This document shows, piece by piece, positions 17,083 through 25,464 of a stretch of 32,993 nt of DNA. Position 1 is the stretch's first letter. Each line of letters opens with the position of its first letter. The translations under genes and the position numbers were made by a program. The notes beneath the pieces were generated by a model. It did not search any database, was not told where the DNA came from, and worked only from the letters and a program-made list of their open reading frames with translations. The DNA is taken from NCBI GenBank assembly GCA_023248855.1, contig JAHFDS010000033.1:1-32993 (forward strand), given 5' to 3'. This DNA comes from Myxococcales bacterium (GTDB lineage Bacteria > Myxococcota_A > Polyangia > JAHFDS01).

Positions 17083-18459
17083 ATGCGCAGTGTCTGGCGG
17101 CTCCTCCGCGCCCTCCGCCTGTTCTCGGTGATCTTCGTCGAGTACCTGGTGCAGATGGGCCTCGAACGCGTCTTCGGCGAGGCGCGCCTGGTCGCGCGCT
17201 GGCGTCGCGTGCACCGCCGCAACGCCAGGCGTCTGTACCGCGGCATCCTTCGCCTGCGCGGCGTCTACATCAAGATGGGCCAGGTGCTCTCGGTCATGGG
17301 CTCGTTCCTGCCGCGCGCCTACGCCGAGGAGCTGGAGTCACTGCAGGACCACGTGCCGCCGCGGCCTTTCAGCGATGTCGAGCGTGCCTTCCTGGCCGCG
17401 CACGGCAAGACGCCGCAGGTGATCTTCGACCACTTCGAGCCGGTACCGCTCGCGGCCGCGTCGCTCGGCCAGGTTCACCGCGCGCGCCTGCGGGGCGAGA
17501 CCGTGGCCGTGAAGATCCTCTACCCGAACATCGCCAAGATCATTCGCCTCGATCTGCGCGTCCTGCGCTGGGCCATGCGCGTCTACAGCTGGTTCGTGCC
17601 GATGGCGCGCCTCGAGCGCGTGATCGAGCAACTGCAGGACTTGCTCGAGCGCGAGACCAACCTCGAGCACGAGGCCAAGTGCCTGGAGCGCATCGCGCGC
17701 AACTTCAAGGGCCAGGACGACATCCTGTTCCCGAAGGTCTACTGGGAGCTGACCACCCGGAACATCCTCGTGATGTCCTTCATGGAGGGCATCAAGATCT
17801 CGCACACCAACGAGCTGCGCGCGGCCGGGATCGATCCCGATCAGGTTGCCAGGCGACTGACCGAGTCCTTCTACCAGCAGCTCTTCCTCGACGGCTTCTT
17901 CCACGCCGACCCGCATCCTGGCAACTTCCTGGTGCAGCCCGGCCCCAAGCTGGTGGTGCTGGACTTCGGCGCGGTGTCCGAAGTCCGCTGGAACCTCGTG
18001 GACGGCATGCTCGACATCCTGCGCGGCATGTTCGCCAAGGACGACAGGCTCGTCATCAAGGGCATCGAGACGATGGGCTTTCTGGCCGCGGACGGCAACC
18101 GCGAGCTGCTCGAGCGCACGGTGCGGCAATACTTCCAGAAGCTGCTGCTCGTGCAGATCGACGACTTCGGCAAGATCAAGGGCGAGACGGTCAAGCGCCT
18201 GGCCGACCCTGGGGTCGAAAAGCACGAGCTCCGCGAGCTCATGCGCTCGGTCGAGTACCCGGACGGCTGGTTCTTCGTCGAGCGAAGCGTGGTGATCCTG
18301 TTCGGCCTGGTCGCGAAGATGGCCCCGAAGGTCAACACGGTGCAGGTGGGTTTCCCCTACATCATGAAGCTCTTGGCGATGAAGCAGGTCGAGCAAGCCG
18401 CCGCCGCCGCCGTCACGAGCTCGCAGCCAGCGCTCAAGCCAGTCGCCGAGTCCGCGTAG
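17083..18459 (+). CDS. ABC1/UbiB (AarF)-family atypical kinase
   Basis: 458 residues. The ABC1 family fold is shown by the N-terminal KxGQ motif (YIKMGQ, K64-Q67), the Ala-rich nucleotide loop AAASLGQVHRA (124-134), the VAVKILYP lysine (K144), ETNLEHEAKC, the catalytic-loop motif FHADPHPGN (273-281) and the metal-binding LDFG (D294). UbiB/COQ8 members are membrane-associated ATPases supporting ubiquinone or other isoprenoid-lipid biosynthesis. Whether this member acts on quinones is inferred, since no ubi gene lies nearby. The two hydrophobic C-terminal helices of UbiB are not evident. An upstream ATG at 17071 would add MWAR; the later ATG is preferred because the candidate -10 overlaps the first. 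It ends 7 bp from the convergent PilT-type gene. Confidence 0.9.
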   Translation: MRSVWRLLRALRLFSVIFVEYLVQMGLERVFGEARLVARWRRVHRRNARRLYRGILRLRGVYIKMGQVLSVMGSFLPRAYAEELESLQDHVPPRPFSDVERAFLAAHGKTPQVIFDHFEPVPLAAASLGQVHRARLRGETVAVKILYPNIAKIIRLDLRVLRWAMRVYSWFVPMARLERVIEQLQDLLERETNLEHEAKCLERIARNFKGQDDILFPKVYWELTTRNILVMSFMEGIKISHTNELRAAGIDPDQVARRLTESFYQQLFLDGFFHADPHPGNFLVQPGPKLVVLDFGAVSEVRWNLVDGMLDILRGMFAKDDRLVIKGIETMGFLAADGNRELLERTVRQYFQKLLLVQIDDFGKIKGETVKRLADPGVEKHELRELMRSVEYPDGWFFVERSVVILFGLVAKMAPKVNTVQVGFPYIMKLLAMKQVEQAAAAAVTSSQPALKPVAESA

Positions 18460-18466
18460 CCCGGAC

Positions 18467-19540
18467 CTACTCGATGGTCAGCGAGCGCTGGAACTCTTCG
18501 GCCGAGGAGGCCGCGAGCGAGGCCACCTCGACCGAGATATAGCCCGCGGTGGCCAGGTCCAGCAGGTGCTGATCGAACAGCTGCATGCCGTAGAGGGCGC
18601 GGCCCTCGATGATGTGGCGCTGCAGCTCTCCGAGGCGCGCCGGGTGGCGCAGGCAATCACGGATCGTGGGCGTGGCGCGCATGATCTCCACGCCCGGGAT
18701 GCGGCCCGCGCCCGACTTCATGGGCAAAAGACGCAGCGACACCACGCCCGAGATCTGCTCCGCCAGGCGCTCGCGGATCGCGTCTTGCTGGGCCGACGGG
18801 AACATGCCCATGTACCGCTGGATGGTGGTCATCGCGTCGGGCGTGTGCAGCGTGGAGAGCACGAGGTGCCCGGTCTCGGCGGCCTTGAGGCAGATCTCGG
18901 CGGTGTCGCAGTTGCGGATCTCGCCGACGAAGATCACATCGGGGTCCTGCCGCAGCGCCGCCTGCAGCGCCGACTGGAACGACTCGGTGTCGTTGCCGAG
19001 CTCGCGTTGCACGACGATGGAGCTACCGCCCTGGATCACGAACTCGATCGGATCCTCGATGGTCACGATGTGCACCCGGCGCGCCTCGCTGATGAAGCGG
19101 ATCATCGCGGCCATCGTGGTGGACTTGCCCTGGCCGGTCGCACCGGTCACGAGGATGAGGCCGCGCAGGGCCATCGCGATGTCCTGCAGCACCACCGGCA
19201 GGTTGAGCTCGGTCAGGCTCTTGACGTCGAACGGGATCGCGCGGAGCACGATGCCGACCGAGCCACGCTGGCGGAACACGCTGGCGCGAAAGCGCCCCTT
19301 GCCCGTGATGGCGTAGGAGACGTCCATCTCGGGGAAGGGCTTGTGCAGGTCGATGCCGCGGCCTTCGAGCAGGAGCTTGCCGAGGTCCTCGGTGTCCTTG
19401 GGCTTGAGCACCGGAAGCTTGGTGGGGACCAGCTCGCCGCGCAATCGGTAATGGGGTGAATAGCCGACCTCGAGGTGGATGTCGGACATGCCGCGCTCGA
19501 GCGCGAACAACAGCAGCTTGTTGAAGGTCTCGACGTCCAT
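18467..19540 (-). CDS. PilT/PilU-type retraction ATPase
   Basis: 357 residues, the normal size for PilT-type ATPases that power type IV pilus retraction. The N-terminal PAS-like domain begins [20 protein letters not shown]. Walker A reads GATGQGKST (133-141), where canonical PilT has GPTGSGKST. The Asp-box is [12 protein letters not shown], Walker B is [15 protein letters not shown] and the His-box [11 protein letters not shown]. The C-terminus has [11 protein letters not shown] and a TPTIRDCLR segment in place of the usual AIRNLIRE. These differences suggest a paralogue rather than the primary PilT. No other pilus genes are in the window. The ATG at 19540 gives the PilT-like start; an ATG at 19552 overlaps a candidate -10. 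Confidence 0.9.
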   Translation of the reverse strand: MDVETFNKLLLFALERGMSDIHLEVGYSPHYRLRGELVPTKLPVLKPKDTEDLGKLLLEGRGIDLHKPFPEMDVSYAITGKGRFRASVFRQRGSVGIVLRAIPFDVKSLTELNLPVVLQDIAMALRGLILVTGATGQGKSTTMAAMIRFISEARRVHIVTIEDPIEFVIQGGSSIVVQRELGNDTESFQSALQAALRQDPDVIFVGEIRNCDTAEICLKAAETGHLVLSTLHTPDAMTTIQRYMGMFPSAQQDAIRERLAEQISGVVSLRLLPMKSGAGRIPGVEIMRATPTIRDCLRHPARLGELQRHIIEGRALYGMQLFDQHLLDLATAGYISVEVASLAASSAEEFQRSLTIE

Positions 19541-19550
19541 CCCGGGTGAC

Positions 19551-19556
19551 ATGCTA
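19551..19556 (-). promoter_or_regulatory. Candidate -10 element for PilT-type gene
   Basis: TAGCAT on the minus strand, 10 nt before the ATG at 19540 and overlapping the upstream ATG at 19552. The arrangement mirrors the one before the ABC1 kinase gene. Confidence 0.3.
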
Positions 19557-19629
19557 CGCCGGTGGGGGCAGGCCGAAAAGGTCCGGGATCCCCCGCCCTC
19601 GTCGTACGTCCGACCGGGCGGAGGTGCCC

Positions 19630-20598
19630 ATGCGGCTCGCCCTCGTGCTCTCATCCGCGCTTGCATCGTGGCCGGCGTCCGCCGGCGCCCACCGCATCGA
19701 TCTCGATGGAGGTCGTCACACCCTGGAACCCGTCGTGCGAGGGCCACTCGCCGTCCTCCCGGTCGTGGCCGATCAGATCGGCCCTGCGCCCGACGTGATG
19801 ACGCTCGACGAGGCGAGCAAGGCCGGCACGGTCAAGGTGGAGGAGGTCTCGCAGTCCGGCACCGTCAACCGGCTGGTCGTGACCAACCGTGGTCGCAAGC
19901 CGCTCCTCATCCTGGCTGGCGAGGTCGTCCAGGGCGGCAAGCAGGACCGAATCCTGGGGCAGGACACGGTGCTTGGCCCTCGTGAGCGCCTCGAGGTACA
20001 GGCCTTCTGCGTCGAGCACGGCCGCTGGAACCGGCAGGGCAGCTTCGAGAACGCGGGCGAGGCCGCGAACGCGAAGGTGCGCTTCGAGGCCAAGAGCGGC
20101 AACCAGTCGGGCGTGTGGGCCGAGGTCGACAAGAAGCTGGCCTCGACCGGCGCGACCAGCGAGACCCACACCCTGCGGGCGGCGACCGAGAAGGAGCGGG
20201 GCGCGACCGAGGTCGCGCGACGCGAGCTCGCGGCAGCGCTCGACCGGCTCCCGGCGCGTGACCGGAGCCGCATCGTCGGCTACGTGGCCTCGGTCTCCGG
20301 CAAGGTGGTCTCGGTGGACACGTTCGCGCACCCGTCGCTGGCCGCGCGGTACCGATCCAAGCTCCTGCGGTCGTACGTCCTCGAGGCCGCCGGCACGGCC
20401 GCCTCGCTCAGGCCCGCCGCGCCCGCGGCCGACGAGGTGGCCGGGCTACGGCGCAAGCTCGACGCGGCCAAGCCCGCCGGGCAAAAGGACAAGCGCGCCG
20501 GGTACCTGCTCGAGAGCGAGCGCGGCGACGACCTCGTGCGCTCCCGCGTCGTCGGCGCTCACGGTGAGCCACTGGTGGATTCCATCCAGACCAGGTGA
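19630..20598 (+). CDS. Secreted ARPP-1-like protein
   Basis: 322 residues. The start at 19630 has a good Shine-Dalgarno (GGAGG, 5 nt before ATG) and gives a clear signal peptide (about 1-20, ending ASAGA). The mature protein matches the ARPP-1 pattern I recall: [55 protein letters not shown] and FCVEHGRW. The remainder is helical and charged. ARPP-1 proteins are of unknown function; the conserved acidic/Lys residues around GEVVQGGKQ suggest a binding or catalytic site. Exported, so it acts outside the cytoplasm. Divergent from the PilT-type gene with a 77-bp intergenic region. Its stop is 2 bp before the tRNA promoter's -35 element. Confidence 0.75.
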   Translation: MRLALVLSSALASWPASAGAHRIDLDGGRHTLEPVVRGPLAVLPVVADQIGPAPDVMTLDEASKAGTVKVEEVSQSGTVNRLVVTNRGRKPLLILAGEVVQGGKQDRILGQDTVLGPRERLEVQAFCVEHGRWNRQGSFENAGEAANAKVRFEAKSGNQSGVWAEVDKKLASTGATSETHTLRAATEKERGATEVARRELAAALDRLPARDRSRIVGYVASVSGKVVSVDTFAHPSLAARYRSKLLRSYVLEAAGTAASLRPAAPAADEVAGLRRKLDAAKPAGQKDKRAGYLLESERGDDLVRSRVVGAHGEPLVDSIQTR

Positions 20599-20600
20599 CA

Positions 20601-20629
20601 TTGACACGCGCGCGCCGCCGCCGCAGGAT
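20601..20629 (+). promoter_or_regulatory. Promoter of tRNA-Arg: TTGACA-N17-CAGGAT
   Basis: TTGACA (20601-20606), a 17-bp spacer and CAGGAT (20624-20629), a -10 with the key A and T positions. Transcription would start near 20636, about six nt before the tRNA 5' end. It is the best consensus promoter in the window. Confidence 0.7.
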
Positions 20630-20641
20630 GACGCCTCGCAA

Positions 20642-20718
20642 GGCCCCGTAGCTCAGCTGGATAGAGCACCTGTTTCCTAAACAGGGGGTCGCCTGTTCGA
20701 GTCAGGCCGGGGTCACCA
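20642..20718 (+). tRNA. tRNA-Arg (anticodon CCT)
   Basis: 77 nt with encoded CCA. Acceptor arms GGCCCCG (20642-20648) and CGGGGTC (20708-20714) pair with one G-U. The D arm is GCTCAGCTGGATAGAGC. The anticodon stem is CCTGT/ACAGG with loop TTCCTAA, placing CCT at 20676-20678, so it reads the AGG arginine codon. The T arm is GCCTG-TTCGAGT-CAGGC. Discriminator A715 precedes CCA (20716-20718). Confidence 0.95.
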
Positions 20719-20723
20719 ACAGC

Positions 20724-21323
20724 TCACGAGCGGCCCGTCTGCAAACGCACGGTCGCCAGGTGAACGCGGTTGCGTGCGCCCTGAAGCTGCTGGCGCAGCG
20801 CCTCGATCTCGGTGGAGAGCTCGGGCAGCTTGCGCTCCCGGGCCTCGACCTCGAGCGCCCGTCCATCCTGGATGAGGCCGTCCAGCCGTTCGAGGATGGT
20901 GCCGAGGTCGGCGGTGGCGGCGACCGCGCCGCCCTCGCGCGCGGCGGCTCCGACGCGCTGAGCCGCCTCGGAGATCTCGCCCGCCAGGACCCCGAGCTGC
21001 GTCGCGCGCTCGGCGAGCCTTCGCGCATCCTGCATGCGGGCCTCGATCTCCGCCATGCGCGCCTCGAGCTGCTCGGAGAGCGACTCGTTCCTCGAGCGAA
21101 CCTCCTGCAACGACGTCACCAGGGCGCCCATGTGCTGCCCGATGCGCTGCCGGCTCGCGGTCGCCTCGCCCGCCGTGCTCGAGGCCTGTTCGAGATGCTT
21201 TCGTGAATCGAGCTCGATGCGCAGGAGGCGCTCGGTGAACCGCTCGAAGGCGGCGAGCTCCTGATCGAGTGCCAGGGCCGCAAGGCCGAACGGGGACAGC
21301 TTGCGCTCCAGATCCTGACCCAT
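20724..21323 (-). CDS. Coiled-coil protein of unknown function
   Basis: 199 residues with long, nearly uninterrupted Leu/Glu/Arg-rich helices from about residue 15 to 190, no signal peptide and no membrane segment. No enzymatic motif was recognised. The ATG at 21323 has no Shine-Dalgarno but lies 6 nt after TAACAT on the minus strand. The gene is downstream of and parallel to the response regulator of the signalling cluster (25-bp gap), so it may be a scaffold or a partner, but this is only a positional suggestion. It could also be a structural or cell-division-like coiled coil. Confidence 0.65.
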   Translation of the reverse strand: MGQDLERKLSPFGLAALALDQELAAFERFTERLLRIELDSRKHLEQASSTAGEATASRQRIGQHMGALVTSLQEVRSRNESLSEQLEARMAEIEARMQDARRLAERATQLGVLAGEISEAAQRVGAAAREGGAVAATADLGTILERLDGLIQDGRALEVEARERKLPELSTEIEALRQQLQGARNRVHLATVRLQTGRS

Positions 21324-21329
21324 GGCTCG

Positions 21330-21335
21330 ATGTTA
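21330..21335 (-). promoter_or_regulatory. Candidate -10 element (leaderless start of coiled-coil gene)
   Basis: TAACAT on the minus strand, exactly 6 nt before the ATG at 21323. No -35 consensus is seen. Confidence 0.4.
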
Positions 21336-21348
21336 CCCGAAGCCGCGA

Positions 21349-22023
21349 TCAGCTCGCTCTCGCCAGCGCGCTGGACTCGAGCGTGTCCAAAAGGACGTCG
21401 ATCGGCGCCGGTTTCCTCAGCACGGCGGCGACGTTCGGATAGTCCCGTCCACTCGGTTCGAGGCACGCGGCGTGGACGACGATCGGAGGTGAGTCGGCGC
21501 TCACCCGCTGCAGGAAGCCAATGCCGGACAGACGGGGCATCATGAGGTCGAGCAGGATGACGTCGACCCGCTGCTGATCGAGGGCCTCGAGGGCCTCCAG
21601 GCCGTCGGTCGCCTCCACCACGTCGAACCCCGACTCCTCGAGGTTCGTGCGCAACGCCTCGCGGAGATCGACATCGTCGTCGACCACCAGGACGCGCAGT
21701 CGACGCCTGGTCCCCGCCGACACCGAGGCCGCGCGGCGTCGCTCCGCAGCGCTGGCCAGCACCGCGAGAGCGTCGACTGCCGGGGCGTCGTCGATGCCGA
21801 TCACCACCAGGTCGTGGGTCTCCTCGAGCAAGGTCTCCACGAGCGCGGCGGCGGCGTCGTCGATGAGGACCAGATCGGGCTGGTTCCAGCTCGCCCGGAA
21901 GATGGCATCCCCGGGCCCGTGGCTGGCCTCGCAGGCACAACCTCGCTCCCCGAGCTCGCGTGACAGCCGACGACCGGTGGCCTCGGGAAGGCCGATGAGG
22001 AGGATGCGGGGCCGTGAGCTCAT
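21349..22023 (-). CDS. Response regulator with degenerate plus canonical receiver
   Basis: 224 residues. Residues 1-95 have the alternating beta/alpha layout of a receiver (RILLIGLPEATGRRL, DLVLIDD) but lack the acidic pocket and the Lys, so they look like a degenerate receiver. Residues 108-218 are a second receiver: acidic D115-D117, phosphoacceptor D159 in LLDLMMP, and K204 in RKP. The usual Thr/Ser switch position is Ala (VVHAACL). There is no output domain, so it probably acts by protein-protein contact. The start at 22023 has AGGAGG 4 nt upstream, which decides it over an upstream ATG at 22059. It follows the kinase gene in the same direction (125-bp gap). Confidence 0.85.
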   Translation of the reverse strand: MSSRPRILLIGLPEATGRRLSRELGERGCACEASHGPGDAIFRASWNQPDLVLIDDAAAALVETLLEETHDLVVIGIDDAPAVDALAVLASAAERRRAASVSAGTRRRLRVLVVDDDVDLREALRTNLEESGFDVVEATDGLEALEALDQQRVDVILLDLMMPRLSGIGFLQRVSADSPPIVVHAACLEPSGRDYPNVAAVLRKPAPIDVLLDTLESSALARAS

Positions 22024-22148
22024 GTCGCCTCCTGGCAAGACGCCAGGTTGCTCATGCAAGCAAGAATCAGGCTCGAGGAAGCGGGGTCCGACAGCACAGC
22101 TTGCGGCCGTTTCGGGCAGGTGCGAACGCTACCGATGGCGGACGGCGG

Positions 22149-23870
22149 TTACCGTTCCGCAACGGATGCCGGGGCGGAACGGGGATCCCTGGGCAGGCGG
22201 AGCGTGAACGTGCTGCCGACCCCCACGGTCGAAGCGATCTCGACGCGGGCGCCGAGCGCCTGGGCGAGGTCGCGGACCAGAGCGAGCCCGAGCCCGAAGC
22301 CCGGGACATGCTTGTGCTCGATGGGCGTCAGGTGCTCGAACGGAGAGAACAGCCGGACCTGCTGCGCCGGGCCGATGCCAGGGCCCGTGTCACGCACCGA
22401 CACGCGAACGTGGTCTGCCTCGAGCGCGGCGACGAGGGTCACCTCGCCGCGCTCCGTGAACTTGACGGCATTATCGACCAGGCTCGACAGCAACAGGCGC
22501 ACGAGCTGGGCGTCACTGACGACGCACAACCCACGCACCCCGGAGCACCCGAGCGCGAGGCCCTTGCGCGAGGCGGCCTGTGCGTGCTCGGCCACCACGC
22601 CCTCGATGACGTCTCCGAGGTCGAGCTCCGCGAGTTGCGCCGTGACGCCGCCCGCGTCGATGCGCGCCCGCTCGAGTAGCGCTTCGATGAGGGTGAGGAG
22701 CCGGCCGGACGATCGCTCGATTCGCTCGGTGAGCTCCTTCTGGCGGCCACTGAGCGTCGAGCTCCGCAAGAGGTGCACCTGGAGCCCGAGCGCGGCCAGC
22801 GGCGTGCGCAGCTCGTGCGACACCAGCCCGAGGAACGCGCCCTTGGCCTCGCTCGCGTGCTCGGCGTGGTCGCGAGCGGCGCGCACGGCCTCGAGCGCGG
22901 TCTCGGTCTCCTGCTTGCGGCGCACGACCTCCTCGGCCAGGAGCTCGAGGTCGTCGCGCTGGCTGGCCAGCTCCTGCTTGAGCGCTCGCCGCGCCTGCGC
23001 CGCGTGCACGAGGTTGTCGACCCGCACCCGCAGCTCGGCGACCGAGAAGGGCTTTTGGATGAAGTCCTGGGCGCCCTCGCGGAGCAGCTGGACCCGCAGC
23101 GGCTCGTCGGAGCTCGAGGTGAGAATGACCACGGGTGTCTCGTCGAGGGCCCGCACGGTGCGCAGCGCGTGGAGCAGCTGCACGCCGGTCAGCATGGGCA
23201 TCGTGAGATCGCTCAGCACCAGGTCGGGCCGCGAAAGCACCGCGCGTCGGAGGCCGTCGGCCCCGTCCGCCGCCACCTCCGTGCGGTAGTGACCGCCGAG
23301 GGCCTCGCAGATCACCTGGCGGATCAGCGGATCGTCCTCGACGACCAGCACCAGCGGCCGCAGCGCCTGCTCGGCGGCCGGGACGGCAGCGCCAGCGTCG
23401 TCGTCGAGCAGAACCTCCTGCGTCTCGTGCAAGCTCGGCGCCTCGGACCGGACGGGTGTGTGTGCGTGGAGGACGTGGAGCACCTGGAGGAGCTCCCCAT
23501 CAGCCCCCAGCAGTGGGACGTGGGTGAGCGCCCCCGCGTCCACCTGGACCGTCACACTCACGCGCGCATCGAGGACGCGCGCGAGCGCGGCCCTGACGCC
23601 GGCTGAATGGGGAACCAGACCGGTCGCCGACAGGGCTTCGTCGATGCGCAGACCGACCGCCGAGCACCCGTCGCGCTCGAGGTAGCCGGGGCTCGCTGCG
23701 ACGATGCGCAGGTCCGGCCCCAGCAGCGCAAACTGCGGCTCGGACAGGGTGGGGCTCGGCCACCGAGGAGGTGGCAGCTCGATCTGGGGTTCTCGTCGGG
23801 ATAGTGGGCCCATGGCAGCTGACAGCCGTCGTTGCAAGATCGACACCTGATGGGCTGCCGGACGTCGCAC
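22149..23870 (-). CDS. Soluble hybrid histidine kinase (PAS-like, receiver, HisKA, HATPase)
   Basis: About 573 residues, no transmembrane segment. Residues about 45-140 resemble a PAS sensor domain. A receiver follows (VLVVEDD from about 174, phosphoacceptor D221 in LSDLTMP, K273 in IQKPF). A coiled coil leads to HisKA with H352 in [11 protein letters not shown], then the ATPase domain: N-box with N467, DTGPGI, and GFGLGLAL. A receiver placed before the kinase core suggests that it is controlled by another kinase of the cluster. The GTG at 23870 is used because TATCCT lies 12 nt upstream; an ATG at 23813 would give 554 residues. No Shine-Dalgarno before either. Confidence 0.88.
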   Translation of the reverse strand: MRRPAAHQVSILQRRLSAAMGPLSRREPQIELPPPRWPSPTLSEPQFALLGPDLRIVAASPGYLERDGCSAVGLRIDEALSATGLVPHSAGVRAALARVLDARVSVTVQVDAGALTHVPLLGADGELLQVLHVLHAHTPVRSEAPSLHETQEVLLDDDAGAAVPAAEQALRPLVLVVEDDPLIRQVICEALGGHYRTEVAADGADGLRRAVLSRPDLVLSDLTMPMLTGVQLLHALRTVRALDETPVVILTSSSDEPLRVQLLREGAQDFIQKPFSVAELRVRVDNLVHAAQARRALKQELASQRDDLELLAEEVVRRKQETETALEAVRAARDHAEHASEAKGAFLGLVSHELRTPLAALGLQVHLLRSSTLSGRQKELTERIERSSGRLLTLIEALLERARIDAGGVTAQLAELDLGDVIEGVVAEHAQAASRKGLALGCSGVRGLCVVSDAQLVRLLLSSLVDNAVKFTERGEVTLVAALEADHVRVSVRDTGPGIGPAQQVRLFSPFEHLTPIEHKHVPGFGLGLALVRDLAQALGARVEIASTVGVGSTFTLRLPRDPRSAPASVAER

Positions 23871-23880
23871 CGCGGTGCGC

Positions 23881-23918
23881 GTAGGATAGCCTACCAGTCA
23901 GCCATCCCTTGCTACCAG
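23881..23918 (-). promoter_or_regulatory. Putative operator: direct repeats next to a -10 and a hairpin
   Basis: In the gap before the kinase gene, CTACCAG occurs at 23891-23897 and again at 23912-23918, a 21-bp period or two helical turns. Next to it GTAGG-ATAG-CCTAC (23881-23894) forms an inverted repeat containing the candidate -10 TATCCT (minus strand, 23883-23888). This layout suits an activator or autoregulator binding just upstream of the promoter. The regulator is not identifiable. Confidence 0.35.
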
Positions 23919-23925
23919 ACCGTAG

Positions 23926-25464
23926 TCAGCACCGCGCTGGCGGCTCGCGCGGCAGCTCGACGGTGAAGGTAGAGCCCTGGCCGATCTCGCTCTCGACCGC
24001 AATGGAGCCGCCGTGGGCCTGCACGATTTGCTGGGTGATGAACAGGCCCATTCCGAGACCGCCGAAATGCCGCGCGGGCACGGCGCGCTCGAAGCGCCCG
24101 AAGATACGCGCGAGGTCCTCCTGGGAGATGCCCATGCCGTGATCTCGCACCGAGAGCCGGGTCGCGCGCGCGTCGGCGTCGACCGCAATCTCGATGGGTT
24201 TTCCCGGCGCATAGCGCACGGCATTCGTGAACAGGTTGGTCACCACCTGCTCGACCCGGAGCCGGTCCCACCAGCCGACCACCGCGGCCTCGGTACGGAC
24301 GGCCAGCTCGCAGCCGGCGCGGCGGGCCTCCTCGGACAGTCGCTCCGCCACCTCGCGCACCACCTGGGCGACGTCGAACTCCTCGCGGTTGAGCGCCAGC
24401 TGGCCCGTTGTGATCCGGGTCACGTCGAGGAGGCTGTCGACCAGCCGGCCGAGCCGCTCGCTCTGTCGCAGCGCCGCCGCCAGCGCGCTCTCGTAGCGGT
24501 CAGGGCCCTTGACGGCGTCGGGCCGGGCCCGCTGCATCGACTGCAGGCGGAGCATGAGCGTCGTCAGCGGGGTGCGCAGCTCGTGCGACGCGATCGACAG
24601 GAAGTCGTCGCGCGCCTGGATGGCCTGCTTGAGGTCCTCGAAGTCGGTGAGCGTCCCCAGGTACTGGCGCTCGGGACCCGCCTGCTCCTGCTCAGGCACC
24701 GCCCGCGCCAGGTGCCAGCGATAGCTCCCGTCGACCCGCCGCAGACGCGCCTCGATCTGGAACGGCTGGGCCGACGCGACCTGGCCGACCAGCTTCTCCC
24801 GGAACCCGCCGCGGTCCTCCGGGTGGAGCGCATCCAGGAAGCCCCAGCCCGCGGTCTCCCGCGCCGACATCCCTGTGTACTCCAGCCAGCGGCGATTGCA
24901 GTAGTCGAGCGAGCCGTCCGGGCGGGCCGTCCAGACGATCTGCGGGATGGCCTCGGCGAGGCTGCGGAAGCGCCGCTCGCTGGCGAGCCGGAGCTCCGCC
25001 AGCTGGAGGTCGCGCTCGCGCCGGTCGGCCTCCCGCAAGGCCGTCGTCTGGCGCTGCAGGAGCTGCTGCTTGCGATGCAGGTCGACGAAGATGCCGACCT
25101 TGGCGCGCAGCACGTCGCCGTCGATGGGCTTTAGCAGATAGTCCACGGCGCCCAGCGAATAGGCGCGGTAGATGCCTCCGATATCGCTGTCCGCGGCCGT
25201 GAGGAAGATGATCGGGGTGGAGCGCGAGCGCTCGCGCTCCTGGATGGCGCTCGCCACCTCGAAGCCGTCCATGCCGGGCATCCGGACGTCGAGCAGCACG
25301 ACCGCGAAGTCCTGCTCGAGCAGGCAGCGCAACGCCTGCGCGCCCGAGCGCGCCGCCACCACCTCGTAACCCGGGACGTCGAGCAGGCCCTGGAGCGCCT
25401 GCAGGTCGTCGGGCCGGTCGTCGACCACCAGGATCGGCACCGGGAGCAGGGCCTTGGGGATCAC
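23926..25464 (-). CDS. Soluble hybrid histidine kinase (receiver, PAS, HisKA, HATPase)
   Basis: 512 residues, no transmembrane segment. Receiver first (ILVVDDRPDD from 11, phosphoacceptor D59 in LLDVRMP, K112 in LKPID). A coiled coil (125-165) leads to a PAS domain (about 165-285) with the PAC-type YRWHLARAVP motif. HisKA follows with H294 in [11 protein letters not shown], then HATPase with N414, DHGMGI and GGLGMGLFI. The order receiver-PAS-kinase suggests input from another kinase plus small-molecule or redox sensing. The start is a GTG at 25464, with GGAGG 5 nt upstream, overlapping the CheR-like stop (GTGA). Operon with the CheR-like and poly-HAMP genes. Confidence 0.93.
   Translation of the reverse strand: MIPKALLPVPILVVDDRPDDLQALQGLLDVPGYEVVAARSGAQALRCLLEQDFAVVLLDVRMPGMDGFEVASAIQERERSRSTPIIFLTAADSDIGGIYRAYSLGAVDYLLKPIDGDVLRAKVGIFVDLHRKQQLLQRQTTALREADRRERDLQLAELRLASERRFRSLAEAIPQIVWTARPDGSLDYCNRRWLEYTGMSARETAGWGFLDALHPEDRGGFREKLVGQVASAQPFQIEARLRRVDGSYRWHLARAVPEQEQAGPERQYLGTLTDFEDLKQAIQARDDFLSIASHELRTPLTTLMLRLQSMQRARPDAVKGPDRYESALAAALRQSERLGRLVDSLLDVTRITTGQLALNREEFDVAQVVREVAERLSEEARRAGCELAVRTEAAVVGWWDRLRVEQVVTNLFTNAVRYAPGKPIEIAVDADARATRLSVRDHGMGISQEDLARIFGRFERAVPARHFGGLGMGLFITQQIVQAHGGSIAVESEIGQGSTFTVELPREPPARC

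Noticed and set aside
20719-20723. Integration site or mobile element at the tRNA 3' end
   Set aside because: No integrase, no repeat of the tRNA 3' end and no mobile genes follow; the next gene begins five bases later.
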